Shown here piece by piece: positions 45,873 through 57,628 of a DNA stretch of 64,000 bases. Position 1 is the stretch's first letter. Each line of letters starts with the position of its first letter. Made by a program: the position numbers and the translations under genes. The notes under the pieces are model-generated. The model was not told where the DNA came from and searched no databases. It saw nothing but the letters and a program-made list of their open reading frames with translations. Source of the stretch: Hymenopus coronatus (lineage: Eukaryota; Arthropoda; Insecta; Mantodea; Hymenopodidae). Where the stretch lies: positions 116,160,676 through 116,224,675 of the forward strand of contig CM060897.1 in NCBI GenBank assembly GCA_030762935.1, in the 5' to 3' direction.

Positions 45873-46084
45873 TCTCTCTCCCTCTCTCTCTCTTTATTTG
45901 GCTGTAGTACTTTTCATTCTTATAAAATATATGCGTTTGTATATAACATAGTATACGGAAAGCTGTCATTTAATTGCGTGATCTTCTAGCACAACAAAAT
46001 GGTTGCTACTTAAGGAAGGAGTAAAAGTTCGCTCGTTATCTTTTCTGAATCTACTACATTCTCATAAAATACTAGTTTTCCCAA

Positions 46085-46120
<36 letters not shown>

Positions 46121-46658
46121 TCTCTCTCTCCCTCTCTCTCTCTCTCTTTATTTGGCTGTAGTACTTTTCATTCTTATAAAATATATGCGTTTGTATATAA
46201 CATAGTATACGGAAAGCTGTCATTTAATTGCGTGATCTTCTAGCACAACAAAATGGTTGCTACTTAAGGAAGGAGTAAAAGTTCGCTCGTTATCCTTTCT
46301 GAATCTACTACATTCTCATAAAATACTAGTTTTCCCAACTCCACTCTCTCTTTCTCTCTCTCTCTCTCTGATTATCTTTCCCTCTCTTTCTCTTTATTTG
46401 GCTGTAGTACTTTTCATTCTTATAAAATATATGCGTTTGTATATAGCATAGTATACGGAAAACTGTCATTTAATTGCGTGATCTTCTAGCACAACAAAAT
46501 GGTTGCTACTTAAGGAAGGAGTAAAAGTTCGCTCGTTATCCTTTCTGAATCTACTACATTCTCATAAAATACTAGTTTTCCCAACTCCTCTCTCTGCTTC
46601 TCTCTCCCTCTCTCTCTCTTTATTTGGCTGTAGTACTTTTCATTCTTATAAAATATAT
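45681..46658 (+). repeat. Tandem array, four units of about 250 bp with CT tracts
   Basis: Units start at ATATGCGTTTGTATATAACA: 45681, 45929, 46183 and 46429, with a last unit of about 230 bp. Each contains GAAAGCTGTCATT (aaaactgtcatt in the last), TTGCGTGATCTTCTAGCACA, CTACTACATTCTCATAAAAT, a (CT)n tract of variable length split by GATT, and TTTATTTGGCTGTAGTAC. Differences are mainly in CT length, indicating recent amplification. The array ends exactly where an HER copy starts. Confidence 0.95.
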
Positions 46659-47513
46659 CATTTTTACGCCCCTGCCACGTAAAATGTAAGTAATGGATTG
46701 TGTTCTACCCATCAATTCGCTAATGATGTTTCATCCGGGTACATTGGGCCCCTGAATTAAAAATTAGAAAACATTCCAAGCTTGTCTGTTTGTGTGTGTT
46801 TGTGATTGAGAAAACCATAATTAAAAACTTAAATTCAATTCAAAACCAAACTTGATATTCAAGCTCAGTATCCCTCAAGGATGTGACACAAAGATTTTAA
46901 GAAAAATTCTGCACCCTAAAACCACATGAAGATTTTTCATCATTTTTCGATTTTTTAAAAAGTTGTTCTTACGACTTTGATAAAATATCATATATTAAAA
47001 TATTTATGTTACAAGTAGAATTCATGTTTTGAATTTTCCTGTGAATATTCTCTAAGTTCGTTTCATTCTTTTGTATAACTGATAAAACATAGAACATAGA
47101 CAAAACTTAACTACACAAACTATGTATATCTCGTTAAACACATAATTTATATGAAATACATTTTTGTGTAGTTAACCTTTTCTGAGATATTCTTTGTTTA
47201 AATTTCCCAAAACTTAAATTTTTCTCAAATGAAAAACCGACAGTCGTTTTTGATCTGTTTCTTATAGGTCATGCTGAGAAGAAAATTTCAACGCATTCAC
47301 ATAGCGACCACTTCTTAAAGGATTAAACTATCGCTTTATCTTGGTGTATTCCCTTATGTATTTACATTTTACCTACAGGAGAATATGTAATCAAGCTATT
47401 TCTGCACATGTTTTATTTCAATTGGCATGAAGTATATCGACGAATAAGCCTTTGTAATAATATTTCGCTGCAGAATAGGTAAAAAAAGTATGTGAATGTA
47501 ACACATAAGTTTG
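46659..47513 (-). repeat. HER copy, diverged
   Basis: It starts ATTTTTACGCCCCTGCCACG next to the tandem array. The hairpin is eroded. It ends TGTAACACATAAGTTTG. Confidence 0.7.
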
Positions 47514-47708
47514 ACGAGCTATTAATATAACTTACATAGAAAGGCTTCCTTATAGATGCTTAATTATATATTTTTAAAGTTTAGACATTAACCATCAAAA
47601 TACACAGTATATAATGTACTTGCAGTAGAATATATTGTAAATTTTCAGAAGATAACATCTCCCAAAATAATTCTCTAAGAAGTTAAAGCTTATAAGTTTT
47701 GAGAAAAT

Positions 47709-48644
47709 AAAAAACTCTCTAACTCTTCCATAAACTAACTATTCTTACATAAGAGTATTCTATTCTGTACATCATACTAATCTAGCAGAAATGGTCTAAT
47801 TACCTATTTCCTTATAATGAAAGGGAATACACTAAGCTAAAGCGATACACAAATGTTTTAAAAGCTGGCCACTATGTGAAGCAATTGAAAGCCGTTTCTC
47901 TTTGCAAACGAGCAGTAAAACCCAAGAGAGATGCTAGGAAAGATGACGCATTTGAGTAAAGTTTAAGTAACTTAAAATGAAATCAATAAGAAATAATATC
48001 TCGGAAACGATTAACTCTAAACGAGCAGTAAAACCCAAGAGAGATGCTAGGAAAGATGACGCATTTGAATAAAGTTTAAGTAACTTAAAATGAAATCAAT
48101 AAGAAATAATATCTCGGAAACGGTTAACTCTAAAAATATAACACAGGACATAAATGACGTATTTTAATTATATCTACATTTTTTGTGTTGCAACTTTTTG
48201 AATAGCTCTTATGGTTTACCAGTTAGACAAAAGTCATCCAGAATGAAGAGGTCCTCAGAGATGGTTGCCAGAAAATCCAAGATATACATTTCGTTTGTCG
48301 GGAAAATATGTTAAGCTGTGACATTTTAATAAAGCTTGTTAGAGACATTTTTGTAAAAATTAAAATTTTCAAAAAATTTGTCGCGTAAAGGGTAGTTTTG
48401 TGTGGGTGAGCTATCTCAAAAATCTTTGTGTCACATTCTTGGAGTATATGGAACTAAAATGCCAAGTTTTATTTTTGGGTTATGCTGTCCATAGACACAC
48501 ATGCACACACACATAGAAAGAAAAACACACACCTTTTAAAATACTTTTGCGGTGAAACCTCGGTGTCCAATGTTTTGATGGAATGCAAAACCTTTTCTAA
48601 CCACTATGTACATTGTATATACATGCATGCTAAAGAAAATAAAA
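47709..48644 (+). repeat. HER copy with 113-bp internal duplication
   Basis: The left end is deleted (AACTCTCTAACTCTTCCATA). A unit starting AAACGAGCAGTAAAACCCAA and ending ACGATTAACTCT is repeated almost perfectly (47906-48018, 48019-48131), which indicates a recent event. The right end is CACTATGTACATTGTATATA and AAAGAAAATAAAAG. Confidence 0.8.
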
Positions 48645-48895
48645 GTGCAATTTTGATAAATGAATCTAATTTATCAAGAATCGTCTCTAATGGATAAAGG
48701 CTTGATAATTAGCATGATAAACATCTAGGAATGCAATGGCTAATGTTAAAGGGTTTGGGGGGGGGGAGAAACAGGATTACACTTTGAAAACCACAAAACT
48801 TGTTTACTGGTTTAACAGAGTGAAAATATGTTTACAATCATAAATGTATGTTATTTGCTTAAATAACGAAATCAGATAGTTATATGTTCAACCAC

Positions 48896-49252
48896 GAAAA
48901 ACCAGATGCGTTACATTCACATGACTTTCTCTACTTGTTCTGCACAGCAACCGTTCTTATAAAAGATTATTTTATCTATATTATCCTAATCGAAATAAAA
49001 ATTAGTAGAAATTCTTCTACTACTTCCTTCTGAGCAGAATGGAAATAAGGGAGTACATTAGAATAAAGCGATAGCTAAATCTTTTAAAAGTTGGTCGCTA
49101 TGTGAAACAATTAAATTTCGGTTCGCTTTGTATGGCCAGCAGTAAGACAAGAGAAGTGAAAGAAAAGGTGACTTTCCGTCTGAGAAAATCTACTAGTTTA
49201 AAATTGAAACCATTAACAAGGAATATATCGGAAATGGCCACTGTACAAAAAA
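48896..49252 (+). repeat. HER fragment, start half
   Basis: It starts AAAAACCAGATGCGTTACAT and is cut at GAAATGGCCACTGTAC, where an AT microsatellite (49253-49280) begins. A G-run lies upstream at about 48756-48766. Confidence 0.7.
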
Positions 49253-49254
49253 TA

Positions 49255-49257
<3 letters not shown>

Positions 49258-49285
<28 letters not shown>

Positions 49286-49857
49286 TATTTCTCCTCTGCG
49301 TGTGTATGTGACTGAACTCCTACTAAACGACTGGACCGATTTTAATGAATTTTTTGTGTGTGTTCCAGTGGATTCGAGAATGGTTTAGATTCTCAGTCGG
49401 TTCAATGGAAATTGTTTATTTAATTAATTTTTTATTTATAAATTGTTGTAGATTTTGGAATGTTTAGGTTGGAGTCGGCAGACTGCGCTACAATCGCAGT
49501 ATCGAATATTCAATAATATTTTATTCCAATTCCAGTTTTTCCCGACAGGTGGTGCTACGATCAAATTCAGGAAAATATTTTATAACTTCGTGTTATTATT
49601 GTGTTACAAAAAAAAAAAAAGTTTGCTAATTGAAATATTACAATAAGATTCAATTAATGTTTCAAGAGTTTTAGAGCGGGCATAAAAAAACTATACATTT
49701 TGCAAATTCAGTGTGGAATTGATGTGAGTACTTTGTATAATTTTCTGTCGAATTTACACTGCGTTAATTAACAGCCACCCAACATACAAAAACGTTTTAA
49801 ATTTTCAAATTAAAGACGTGACTGCAGGACAACGTCTGTCGGGTCCGCTTGTATTAG
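49258..49857 (+). mobile_element. Probable non-autonomous Helitron
   Basis: After an AT-rich start the sequence reads GTGTGTATGTGACTGAACTC, CTACTAAACGACTGGACCGA, TTTTAATGAATTTTTTGTGT. It closes with GACAACGTCTGTCGGGTCCG and CTTG before TATT. I recall the pair (ACTCCT..AAACGGCTGGACCGATTTTGATGAA near the start, CGTCTGxCGGGTCCGCTAG at the end) from insect Helitrons. The expected terminal CTAG reads CTTG here. It has no RepHel coding sequence. Confidence 0.45.
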
Positions 49858-49864
49858 TACTTTT

Positions 49865-50356
49865 ACTTTTACTTTCTCTGCACTTACTATGTACATAATG
49901 TATAGAGAAGCTATTGCACTCCACCCAAATATTCCATACCAAGATTTTACCAGAAATATATGTTTTAGGGCACCCTGTATCCAAAAAAAAAAAAAAAGGA
50001 TTTTCACTAAAAGGTCCGTGTGTGTGTCCGTGTGTCTGTAAACACGATGTACACGTTTTTGAGATATTTCTTGTGTTTGGTTTTAGCTGTGAAAAAGTAT
50101 ACTTTCTCATATAGGAATTTGTCAACTCCTGTCCATATAAACAAAGTTTTTCAGTTACATAGCAACCAGCTTTTGACTATCATTTTAACCAATGGTACTC
50201 CCTTATTTCGCTTCTACTTACAAGGAAGCAAGTAATAAGACTAATTCTGCTAATTTTTTCTCGATTACCATGAAGTAAATAGAAGAATAAGCTTTTTAAC
50301 AACAATTTGTTGCAGAGATATGGAGAAAGTCATGTGAATGGAACACGTCAGGTCTT
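49865..50356 (-). repeat. HER copy, large internal deletion
   Basis: The hairpin end ACTTTCTCTGCACTTACTAT is followed by the normal sequence to the GT tract (50019-50042). The sequence then jumps to CACGTTTTTGAGATATTTCT, and the right end is GGAACACGTCAGGTC. The length is about 490 bp. Confidence 0.8.
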
Positions 50357-50672
50357 TTGTAAAACAAGTGTCTATCTCCTACAGATTACCATTATGCAAA
50401 ATTTATCCAGAATAAAGATATCGTCTGGGTCTATTCCCAGAAAGTTAAAGGTACACATTTTATTCGGCATATAAACAAATATATTTATTGTAAATATTTT
50501 AATCAAAATATTGAGAATCACTTTTCCGTGTAAAAGGTAGTTTGTTATGAAGGTGTTGTCTTGAAAAGCTTCATGTTGCAACCATGGAGCACACTAAATC
50601 TAAATACTACGTTTTGTATTTAACGATATTTTCGTTTTTGAACAATGGCATCCACACACCCACACACATGAG
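50357..50672 (+). repeat. HER fragment, centre
   Basis: It runs from TCTATCTCCTACAGATTACC to the CA-rich tract at 50652-50668 and is fused to an inverted copy on each side. Confidence 0.65.
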
Positions 50673-50676
50673 GAGT

Positions 50677-51289
50677 TTTCACTTTCTCCAGCACGTATGC
50701 ACAATGCACATAATGGATAGAGAAGGTATTGTATTCCACCCAAAAATTCGATACCGAGATTTCACCGGAAATGCATATTTTGAGACCGCCTGAACTAAAA
50801 GAAATTGAAAAATGTCCTTGTGCGTGCATATGTGTGTACCTGTGGGCAGAATAGCTCAAAAACGAAAAGTCGGTTAAATATAACAAATGTAATTTAAGTT
50901 AAGTATCCTCTGGATGAGTTTAGCTGAACTACTAAAACGTAAGAGATATGCAAGAACTTACAGCACAAAATATGTAGATCCCGTCGAAGCACACAATTTA
51001 TGTCATATAGGCTTTTTGTGGAGTTGACTGCTCTTAAGATAATTCCTTATTATTGGTTTAAGCTTTAAAATACTTATGCTTTTCTCATATGGAAATTTGT
51101 CAACTCCTAGCCATTTAAAGAAAAGAATTTAAATCACATAGTAACCATTGTTTCAAAGATTTAACCATCGTTTTAGCCCATTATATTCCCTTATTTTCTT
51201 CCACTTACAAGGAAGCAAGATATAAGACCATGTCTGCTAATGTTTATCTCAATTAACATGGAGTATATGACAACAATTTGTTATAAATA
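50677..51289 (-). repeat. HER copy ended by mariner insertion
   Basis: It starts CACTTTCTCCAGCACGTATG and has a C-run region deletion. It breaks at ACAACAATTTGTTATAAA-TA where the mariner begins. Confidence 0.75.
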
Positions 51290-52596
51290 CGAGGTACGTC
51301 CAGAAAGTAAGTTCCGTTTCAATTTATCTCCACTGCAGCGCTGCGATCACAGTTCCGCACATGCGCGGTAGACGCTCTGTATCAAGGAGAAGAAACGTGC
51401 GCCATTTTGAGATCGCTGTCAGCCACATATGCTTTGTTGTGCTTGTTTACAATGTCGGTGTTGATTGAAAATCCCGCCGATTGTGAAATCAGATCTGTGA
51501 TTCGTTTTCTGAATACTAGGAAAGTGAAACCAATTGAAATTTATCGGCAAATTTGCGAAGTTTACGGACAAAATGCGATGAGTGATTCAATGGTGAGAAG
51601 ATGGGTCTGACAGTTCAATGAAGGACGTAGTGAAGTGCATGATGAAGAACGAAGTGGGCGTCCATCTTTGGTTACAGGAGAACTGGTTCTCGCGATTGAT
51701 GGCAAGTTCCAGGAAAACCGCAAGTTTACAATTAGTGTTCTCGCTATGGAATTTCCCAAAGCTCACGGTCACTAATTCATGTAATTGTTACCGAAAACCG
51801 AAATTTTGTAAACTTTGCTCACGTTGGGTACCAAAGATTCTTACTGAGCAACACAAAACAAAACGGATGGGTAGTGCACTTCAGTTTTTAACCCGTTATG
51901 ACGAAGACGGCGAAGAATTTCTGACACAGATAGTCACAGGAGATGAGACTTGGATTGGTTACGACACCCCTGAAAGTAAGTGGCAATCAATGGAATGGAG
52001 GCACACTTCATCCCCAGCAAAGGTAAAGCCGAAACAAATCTTGACACCTCGAAAAATGATGTGCACAGTGTTATGGGACTGGAAAGGCATCTTACTCATT
52101 GATTTCTTACCGTGTGGTCAAACATTCAAAGCAGATGTTTATTGCCAGACACTTAGGAAATTGAGCCGCGCAATACAAAATAAGCGCCGAGGATTGCTGT
52201 CAAAGGGTGTTGTTTATCTTCACGACAACGCACGACTACACACTGCAAATGTGACGAAAAACCTCCTACAGGGATTTGGCTGGGATGTGATTGACCATTC
52301 TCCGTACAGCTCTGACTTCGCTCCTAGCGACTTTCATCTGTTCTTACATCTCAAATCTTTCCTTGGCAGTCAACACTTCAACAATGACGAAGAGCTGAAA
52401 GAAAATGTTTCCAACTTTTTGAAGACACAGGCGGCAAACTTCTATGAAGAAGGGATACAAAAACTTGTGCCACGCTATGACAAATGCCTGCAATATTTCG
52501 GCAGTTATGTGGAGAAGTAGTTTAAGAGTTGTAGAATTTTGTACAATAAATACTTATTCTGTATCTGTACACAACTTAAACTTTTTTCAACCCGTG
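51290..52596 (+). mobile_element. mariner-like transposon, nearly full length
   Basis: The left tip after TA reads CGAGGTACGTCCAGAAAGTA plus AGTTCCG. The right tip read on the minus strand is CACGGGTTGAAAAAAGTTTA plus AGTTG, an imperfect inverted repeat of about 28 bp. TA flanks both ends (51288-51289 and 52597-52598). The length of about 1307 bp is typical for mariner. Confidence 0.8.
51452..52520 (+). pseudogene. mariner transposase pseudogene, D34D triad present
   Basis: The ATG at 51452 starts MSVLIENPADCEIRSVIRFL, and the helix-turn-helix continues KVKPIEIYRQICEVYGQNAM and DSMVRRWV. TGA at 51608-51610 replaces an Arg codon (CGA expected), after which QFNEGRSEVHDEERSGRPSL follows in frame. 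Two close frame changes at about 51765 and 51805 connect to the long final frame. That frame reads KLCSRWVPKILTEQHKTKRM, QIVTGDETWIGYDTPESKWQ (first Asp), VVYLHDNARLHTAN (second Asp), HSPYSSDFAPSDFHLFLHLK (third Asp), and the C-terminal YDKCLQYFGSYVEK with stop at 52518-52520. Exactly 34 residues separate the second and third Asp. This is the best preserved transposase in the window: only three lesions, with all catalytic residues intact. Confidence 0.9.
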
Positions 52597-52599
52597 TAC

Positions 52600-52691
52600 A
52601 TCAAAGCATATATTTTGGTATCCATTATATGGGTGTAATACAATAAATTCTCTATGTATTATGCACACAGTCATGCAGGGAAAGTAAAAAT
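52600..52691 (+). repeat. HER fragment, hairpin end
   Basis: CATATATTTTGGTATCCATT, TACAATAAATTCTCTATGTA and the closing GGGAAAGTAAAAAT follow the mariner's right flank. Orientation is opposite to the HER copy on the left flank, so the mariner entered at or near a junction of inverted copies. Confidence 0.65.
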
Positions 52692-52719
52692 ATATCTTAT
52701 TAGGTCCTAAAATTAGGTT

Positions 52720-53462
52720 GATTTAGGATATATTGAGGGTATCACTCGTTTGTAACTAAAACATACGACAAAACTGAAAGTTGGAGAGTTAGTGGACAGA
52801 CGTGATTTAAGATCTATTGAGGGTATTACTTGTTGGTACCTAAAACATACAACCAAACTGAAATTTGGAGAGTAAGTAAACTAGAGCTGATTTAGGATCT
52901 ATTGAGGATATTCCTCTTGATGCCCCTAAAACATACAAACATGCTGAGTATGTGGACCAAATTGATTTAGGATCTATTGAGGGTATTACTCGTGGTACCT
53001 AAAGCATACAAAGAAGCTGAAATTTGGAGAATAAGTGGACTAGAGTGATTTAGGATCTATTGAGGGTATTACTTGTGGTACCTAAAACATACAACCAAAC
53101 TGAAATTTGGAGAATAAGTGCACTAGAGTGATTTGGGATCTATTGAGGGTATTATTTGTTGGTACCTAAAACATACAACCAAACTGAAATTTGGAGAATA
53201 AGTGCACTAGAGTGATCTGGGATCTATTGAGGGTATTATTTGTGGTACTTAAAACATAAAACCAAACTGGAATTTGGAGAATAAGTGGACTGGAGTGATT
53301 TAGGATCTCTTGATGGTATTATTCGTGGTACCTAAAACATACAACCAAACTGGAATTTGGAGAATAAGTGGACTAGAGTGATTTAGGATCTATTGAGGGT
53401 ATTACTTGTTGGTACCTAAAACATATAACCAAACTGAAATTTGGGGAGAGATGGACTAGAGT
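52720..53462 (+). repeat. Tandem array, nine units of about 83 bp
   Basis: Units begin GATTTAGGATCTATTGAGGG at 52720, 52804, 52889, 52964, 53047, 53130, 53214, 53297 and 53380. Each continues TATTACT-GTGGTACCTAAA, ACATACAACCAAACTGAAAT, TTGGAGAATAAGTGGACTAG. The third unit is shortened to 75 bp. The last units are the most alike. The array starts 29 bp after an HER hairpin end. Confidence 0.95.
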
Positions 53463-54009
53463 AAGATTGGTCGGAACCTAGGAAACCGGGTTTTGATCAT
53501 AAGTTTATTTCCATGTTAATGTCACTATGGGCCAATGTGAACACATGCATTAATATAACGTGAAGCACATACACTGTTTAGTTTACGTGTAACTTTAATT
53601 ATGAATAGCCCCTTAAATTGGTTTGACGGGTGCTAAGAAATTTATACATCATGATTTCCTTAAAGAAAATTCGTTGTAATGTTTCACAACTCACCCTCCC
53701 ACAAAGCTGCCACAAAATGGACAGAAAGCGGTCGTAATCCAGGATTCCATTCACTGAATTTTGCCTCTGGCTTACTAACTTTGTTTGAAAACTATATTTG
53801 TTTTGTAATTTTGTTTTTTCTCGTGTAGATGCGGCTGTAATCTCTCACTAGGGGGTTTTATCGCAGTTGTGGAAACATTATCCGGCCTAAGGCTCCCTCA
53901 ATGATAACCGTGACGTTGACGTTTGTTTTTATCTTTTCCTGAGGGTTTTGATACTCAGCTTTCGCTTTCACTTATTTTGCTTCTGAGCGTGCTCTTCAGT
54001 TTCACAGAA
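53463..54009. other. Unassigned DNA
   Basis: No element or gene is recognised. Confidence 0.4.
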
Positions 54010-54279
54010 AATTTGATTTTTTCCATTCACATGACCTTCTCTACATCTCTGTAACAAATTATTGTTATAAAGCATATTCTTCTATGTATGTAATGCTAAA
54101 ACTTTAGCAGAAATGGCCTTATTACTTATTTCCTTAAAAATAGAAGGGAAAAAAGGGAATACACTAAGCTAAACCGACAGTAATAGGATTTAAAATGTGG
54201 TTTCTATAGGATTGAAATCCATTTCTTTGTGTGGTCAAGCGATGACAAGTTTGTGTATGAGAAAAGTAAGTATTTTAAA
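54010..54279 (+). repeat. HER start third, left arm of inverted pair
   Basis: It begins TTTTTTCCATTCACATGACC and runs to GAGAAAAGTAAGTATTTTAAAA. The hairpin two-thirds are lost. Confidence 0.75.
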
Positions 54280-54536
54280 ACCTTTCTTGTACAGGCACTT
54301 GAAATTTCCTGACCACGCAAAGAAACTGAATTCAATCCCAAACCACATTTTAATTCATATGACTATCGTTTTAGCATAGTGTATTCCCTTATTTCCCTCC
54401 TACTTACAAAGAACTAAGTAATACGACTGTTTCTGCTAATGTTTATTAGCATTAAGTAGATAAAAGAATAACCTTATGAACAATAATTTGTTACAATGTA
54501 GAGAAAGTCATGTGAATAAACCACATCAGATTTTTA
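54280..54536 (-). repeat. HER start third, right arm of inverted pair
   Basis: It mirrors the preceding fragment from CCTTTCTTGTACAGGCACTT to AAACCACATCAGATTTTT. Arms of about 260 bp abut with essentially no spacer, so the pair could fold as a cruciform. Confidence 0.75.
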
Positions 54537-55609
54537 GAAAAAGGTATGTGTATGCCTGTAGGTGTGAAGATCTCAAATTATTCTGGGATGACATACCCCA
54601 CGACAGCTTAAAATATTGTGAGTACTTTTTAAGTTCCGGTCCTCATAATTTACTCAAATATTAGATTAGTTAGCGTTAATTAATTTTTTCCTCTACACTA
54701 GTAAGGAGTTGGAAAGCTTGAGATTTATTGGAAAACATGCCAGTCAGTTGTGGAATTCAGTGCCATGTCGGCATGTTCCAGGTAGTATGGTAACGTAGAT
54801 TGAAATGTCAGTTTGGTCGATATTGTTCTCTGAACGCATTCCACCATGGGCAGGACAAAGGCTACTGTTATGTAAACAATAACTGAACATTTAGAGAGGG
54901 AATTAAAGGCATTCTAAAAAGTTCGGGAAATGTTGCTCAGGAACGTACTCCAGAAAATAGCGAAAAAAACTGCAATAAGTGAATTATATCATCGTCCTGA
55001 GCTGATGCAATAATTTGTATTTATCCACCTGCCACCCTTTATAAGCTCTGCGAAAATAAACGATAGTGGTTAAGAAAGAATGTGAATGTAACAGATCAGA
55101 ATCGACCTGCGTATACTCATAAAAGTAAGTAAATACACAAGCACATGTTTTTTGGGGTGTGGTGTTTACAATCCGTTATATATACCTAATATTAGAGAAC
55201 AAAGCTATGTGTTATACTTAAACTGTAAAAGCGGGAGTGAATGTAGGAACTCTGTTTATAAACAAACATTTTGCTAAACATGCATTGCAATTATTATTTT
55301 CAGAAGCGGTACACACAAACACTGTAGATATCAATCATTCGTTCAAAGGCAAACTCTGTTATCAGAGTTTAAGTAATCTCTATAGAATATGTTTTATATT
55401 CCTACGTTGTTTGTCATTATTATTGATTCTGTTAGAATTATTTAAAACAGGCAATTGCTGCTTTCAATTAAACAGGAAACAATAAAACAATCATTTTAAT
55501 TAACGAAGTATAGAGTGGTCCCAAGTCAATACTTTTTTTTTTCTTTCGTTCTTTTTTTGTTGTATTTGACCAGTTACCGAAAGGTTGATTGTGCTAGGTA
55601 ACCACTTTT
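54537..55609. other. Mostly unassigned DNA
   Basis: 54715-54785 (AAACATGCCAGTCAGTTGTG, GAATTCAGTGCC, GGCATGTTCC) resembles 60670-60722. 55085-55115 is a scrap of HER far end (GAATGTGAATGTAACAGATC). The open frame at 55237-55485 has no known domain. Poly-T runs lie at 55531-55558. Confidence 0.4.
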
Positions 55610-56510
55610 TTTTTTACTTTCTCTGGCACATGTGTCCATACAATGTACATAGTAGCTAAAGAAATTATTGTATTCCACCCAAATATTTGTTGTCGCGATT
55701 TTACCGGAAATATGTTTTAACATACCCTGAGTGCGAAAAAAAAAAACATTTTTGGAAAAAAATCCGTATGTATATTCGTGCGTGTGTGCATATATGTATG
55801 AAAGACTGTGGAAAACATAGCTCGGAAACGAAAAGATCTTTAAATACCAAGCCTGGATTTTATATTAGTATCTTCCAATAATGCGACACAAAGTTTTTCA
55901 AAAAAGCAAACTACTCTTTACGTGGGGTAATTTGTGTGAATTTCCTTTTTCTCAAAAATGGCTCTAACGATTTGCATTAAAATACCATATATAAAACATA
56001 TTTATATTATAGATAAAATGCATATTTTGAATTTTCTGGAAATATTCTCTAAAGACATTTTAATTCTGGATGAGTTTTGCAGAATGTTGCATAATGGTTA
56101 AACCGTGAGAGTTAGACAAAATCGTTCTCAAAAAAAAATGTACATTTTGTTAAAACACACAGTTTTTAGCATACATTTTTTCGTGCAGTTTACCATTTCT
56201 GAGATACTCCCTGTTTGGTTTCAGTTTTAAAATACTTAAAACTTTTTTCATACGGGAAATTGTTAATTCTGGCCACGAGAAAACAAACGAATTCTATGCC
56301 ATATTAACCAGCTTTAAAATCATTTGACTATCGCGTTAGCCTAGTGTATTCCCTTATTTTCATTCTTCTTATAAGGGTTAAGCAATAAAACAATTTTTGC
56401 TGAGGTGTATATCTATCGGATGAAGTGGATAGAACAATAGGGTTTTTAACAATAAATTGTTACAGAGATGTACAGAAAGTCATGTGAATGGAAAACGTCT
56501 GATTTTTTTT
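55610..56510 (-). repeat. HER copy, diverged, full length
   Basis: It starts with a T-tract and ACTTTCTCTGGCACATGTGT, and shows the second subfamily's hairpin (CAATGTACATAGTAGCTAAAG). It ends GGAAAACGTCTGATTTTTTTT. Confidence 0.8.
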
Positions 56511-57012
56511 ATGCTTATGAAACACCAAAATTTTCCCTTAGAAATATAAAACAGTTGCTTACAAAGTTTGAGAAAATACAATTATAATAAGCTAATGTCC
56601 AAACATAGAGGTATGATCGCAGAATGTGTGGATGTTAACAGCGACCTATGTATGGTTTCAGAACCATAGTACTTCCATAGTCAATGTAATGATATTGAAT
56701 CATGTTTATCAATATTATTAGCTTATATCAATACAAAATACATAATTATATGAAGATAAGTATTAAAAGAGTAAGAAATATTTTGCCTGTTGCTTTTACT
56801 ACAGTTTAATTTATTTCAGTTTGAAACTAGATGTCCTTCTATGATATATGTTAGAACGAAAAAGCTTTGAAACTCGCTGTTCCTTTGTTAGTTATTAAGC
56901 TCGTGAAAGCCTAATAAACGTTTTTTTATGTTGCAATATTCGAGCTATTACTATAATCATTAAAAATGTATAAATTATCTTGAGAGCTTTTGTAGGCATT
57001 ACATAAAATTGA
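56511..57012. other. Unassigned AT-rich DNA
   Basis: Nothing recognised. Confidence 0.4.
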
Positions 57013-57162
57013 AACATCTGATGTGTTTCATTCACATGACTTTCTCTAAATCTCTGTAGCAAATTATTGTTAAAAAGCTTATTCTTCTATCCACTTTATG
57101 ATGATAGAGATAAATATAAGCAGAAGTTGTCCTTATTAGTTGAATCCTGTAAGTGGAAGGGC
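57013..57162 (+). repeat. HER fragment, start only
   Basis: It starts ACATCTGATGTGTTTCATTC and is cut at TCCTGTAAGTGGAAGGGC by the start of another copy in the same orientation. Confidence 0.75.
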
Positions 57163-57525
57163 AAAAATCTGATGTATTATTTCATTCACATGATGTCCTC
57201 TGGCAAACAAACATTTTTTTCAGGATACTAATCTGTTATCTTGAGCATGCAAATATAAGCACTATTAGTCTCATTTCTTGTAAGTACAAGGAAAATAATG
57301 AAATTCATAGGCTAAAGCAACAATCTCGTGCTTTGAAAGCCGGTTGCTATGTGAAACTATTGAAATTCGAATCTCTTTGCTTGCCAGGAGTAAATAAATG
57401 AGAAACGAGAAAAAATATGTCTTTCTGTTTGAGAAACATTTAATCCGCAATATCTCGAAACGATTATATCTACAAAAAATGTGAATGACATGAGATCTCA
57501 TTTTTGATGTAGTAAGTGTTTGTAT
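57163..57525 (+). repeat. HER fragment, start half
   Basis: It starts AAAAATCTGATGTATTATTT, with a weak terminal block, and runs to TGATGTAGTAAGTGTTTGTATAC. This is the second of three successive same-orientation copies. Confidence 0.65.
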
Positions 57526-57628
57526 ACAAGTTTTAAAGTGGAATTCTTAGCTAAACTGTAACTTTTGTCTCATGTCGAAGTTTATCTATGCCAAGCTTCG
57601 TCAAAATCATGCAACTTTGTGAAAGCCT

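Noticed and set aside
45681..46658. CRISPR-like regular repeats (also 52720-53462)
   Set aside because: Units are head-to-tail without unique spacers, long (250 and 83 bp), and in animal DNA. They are ordinary tandem repeats.
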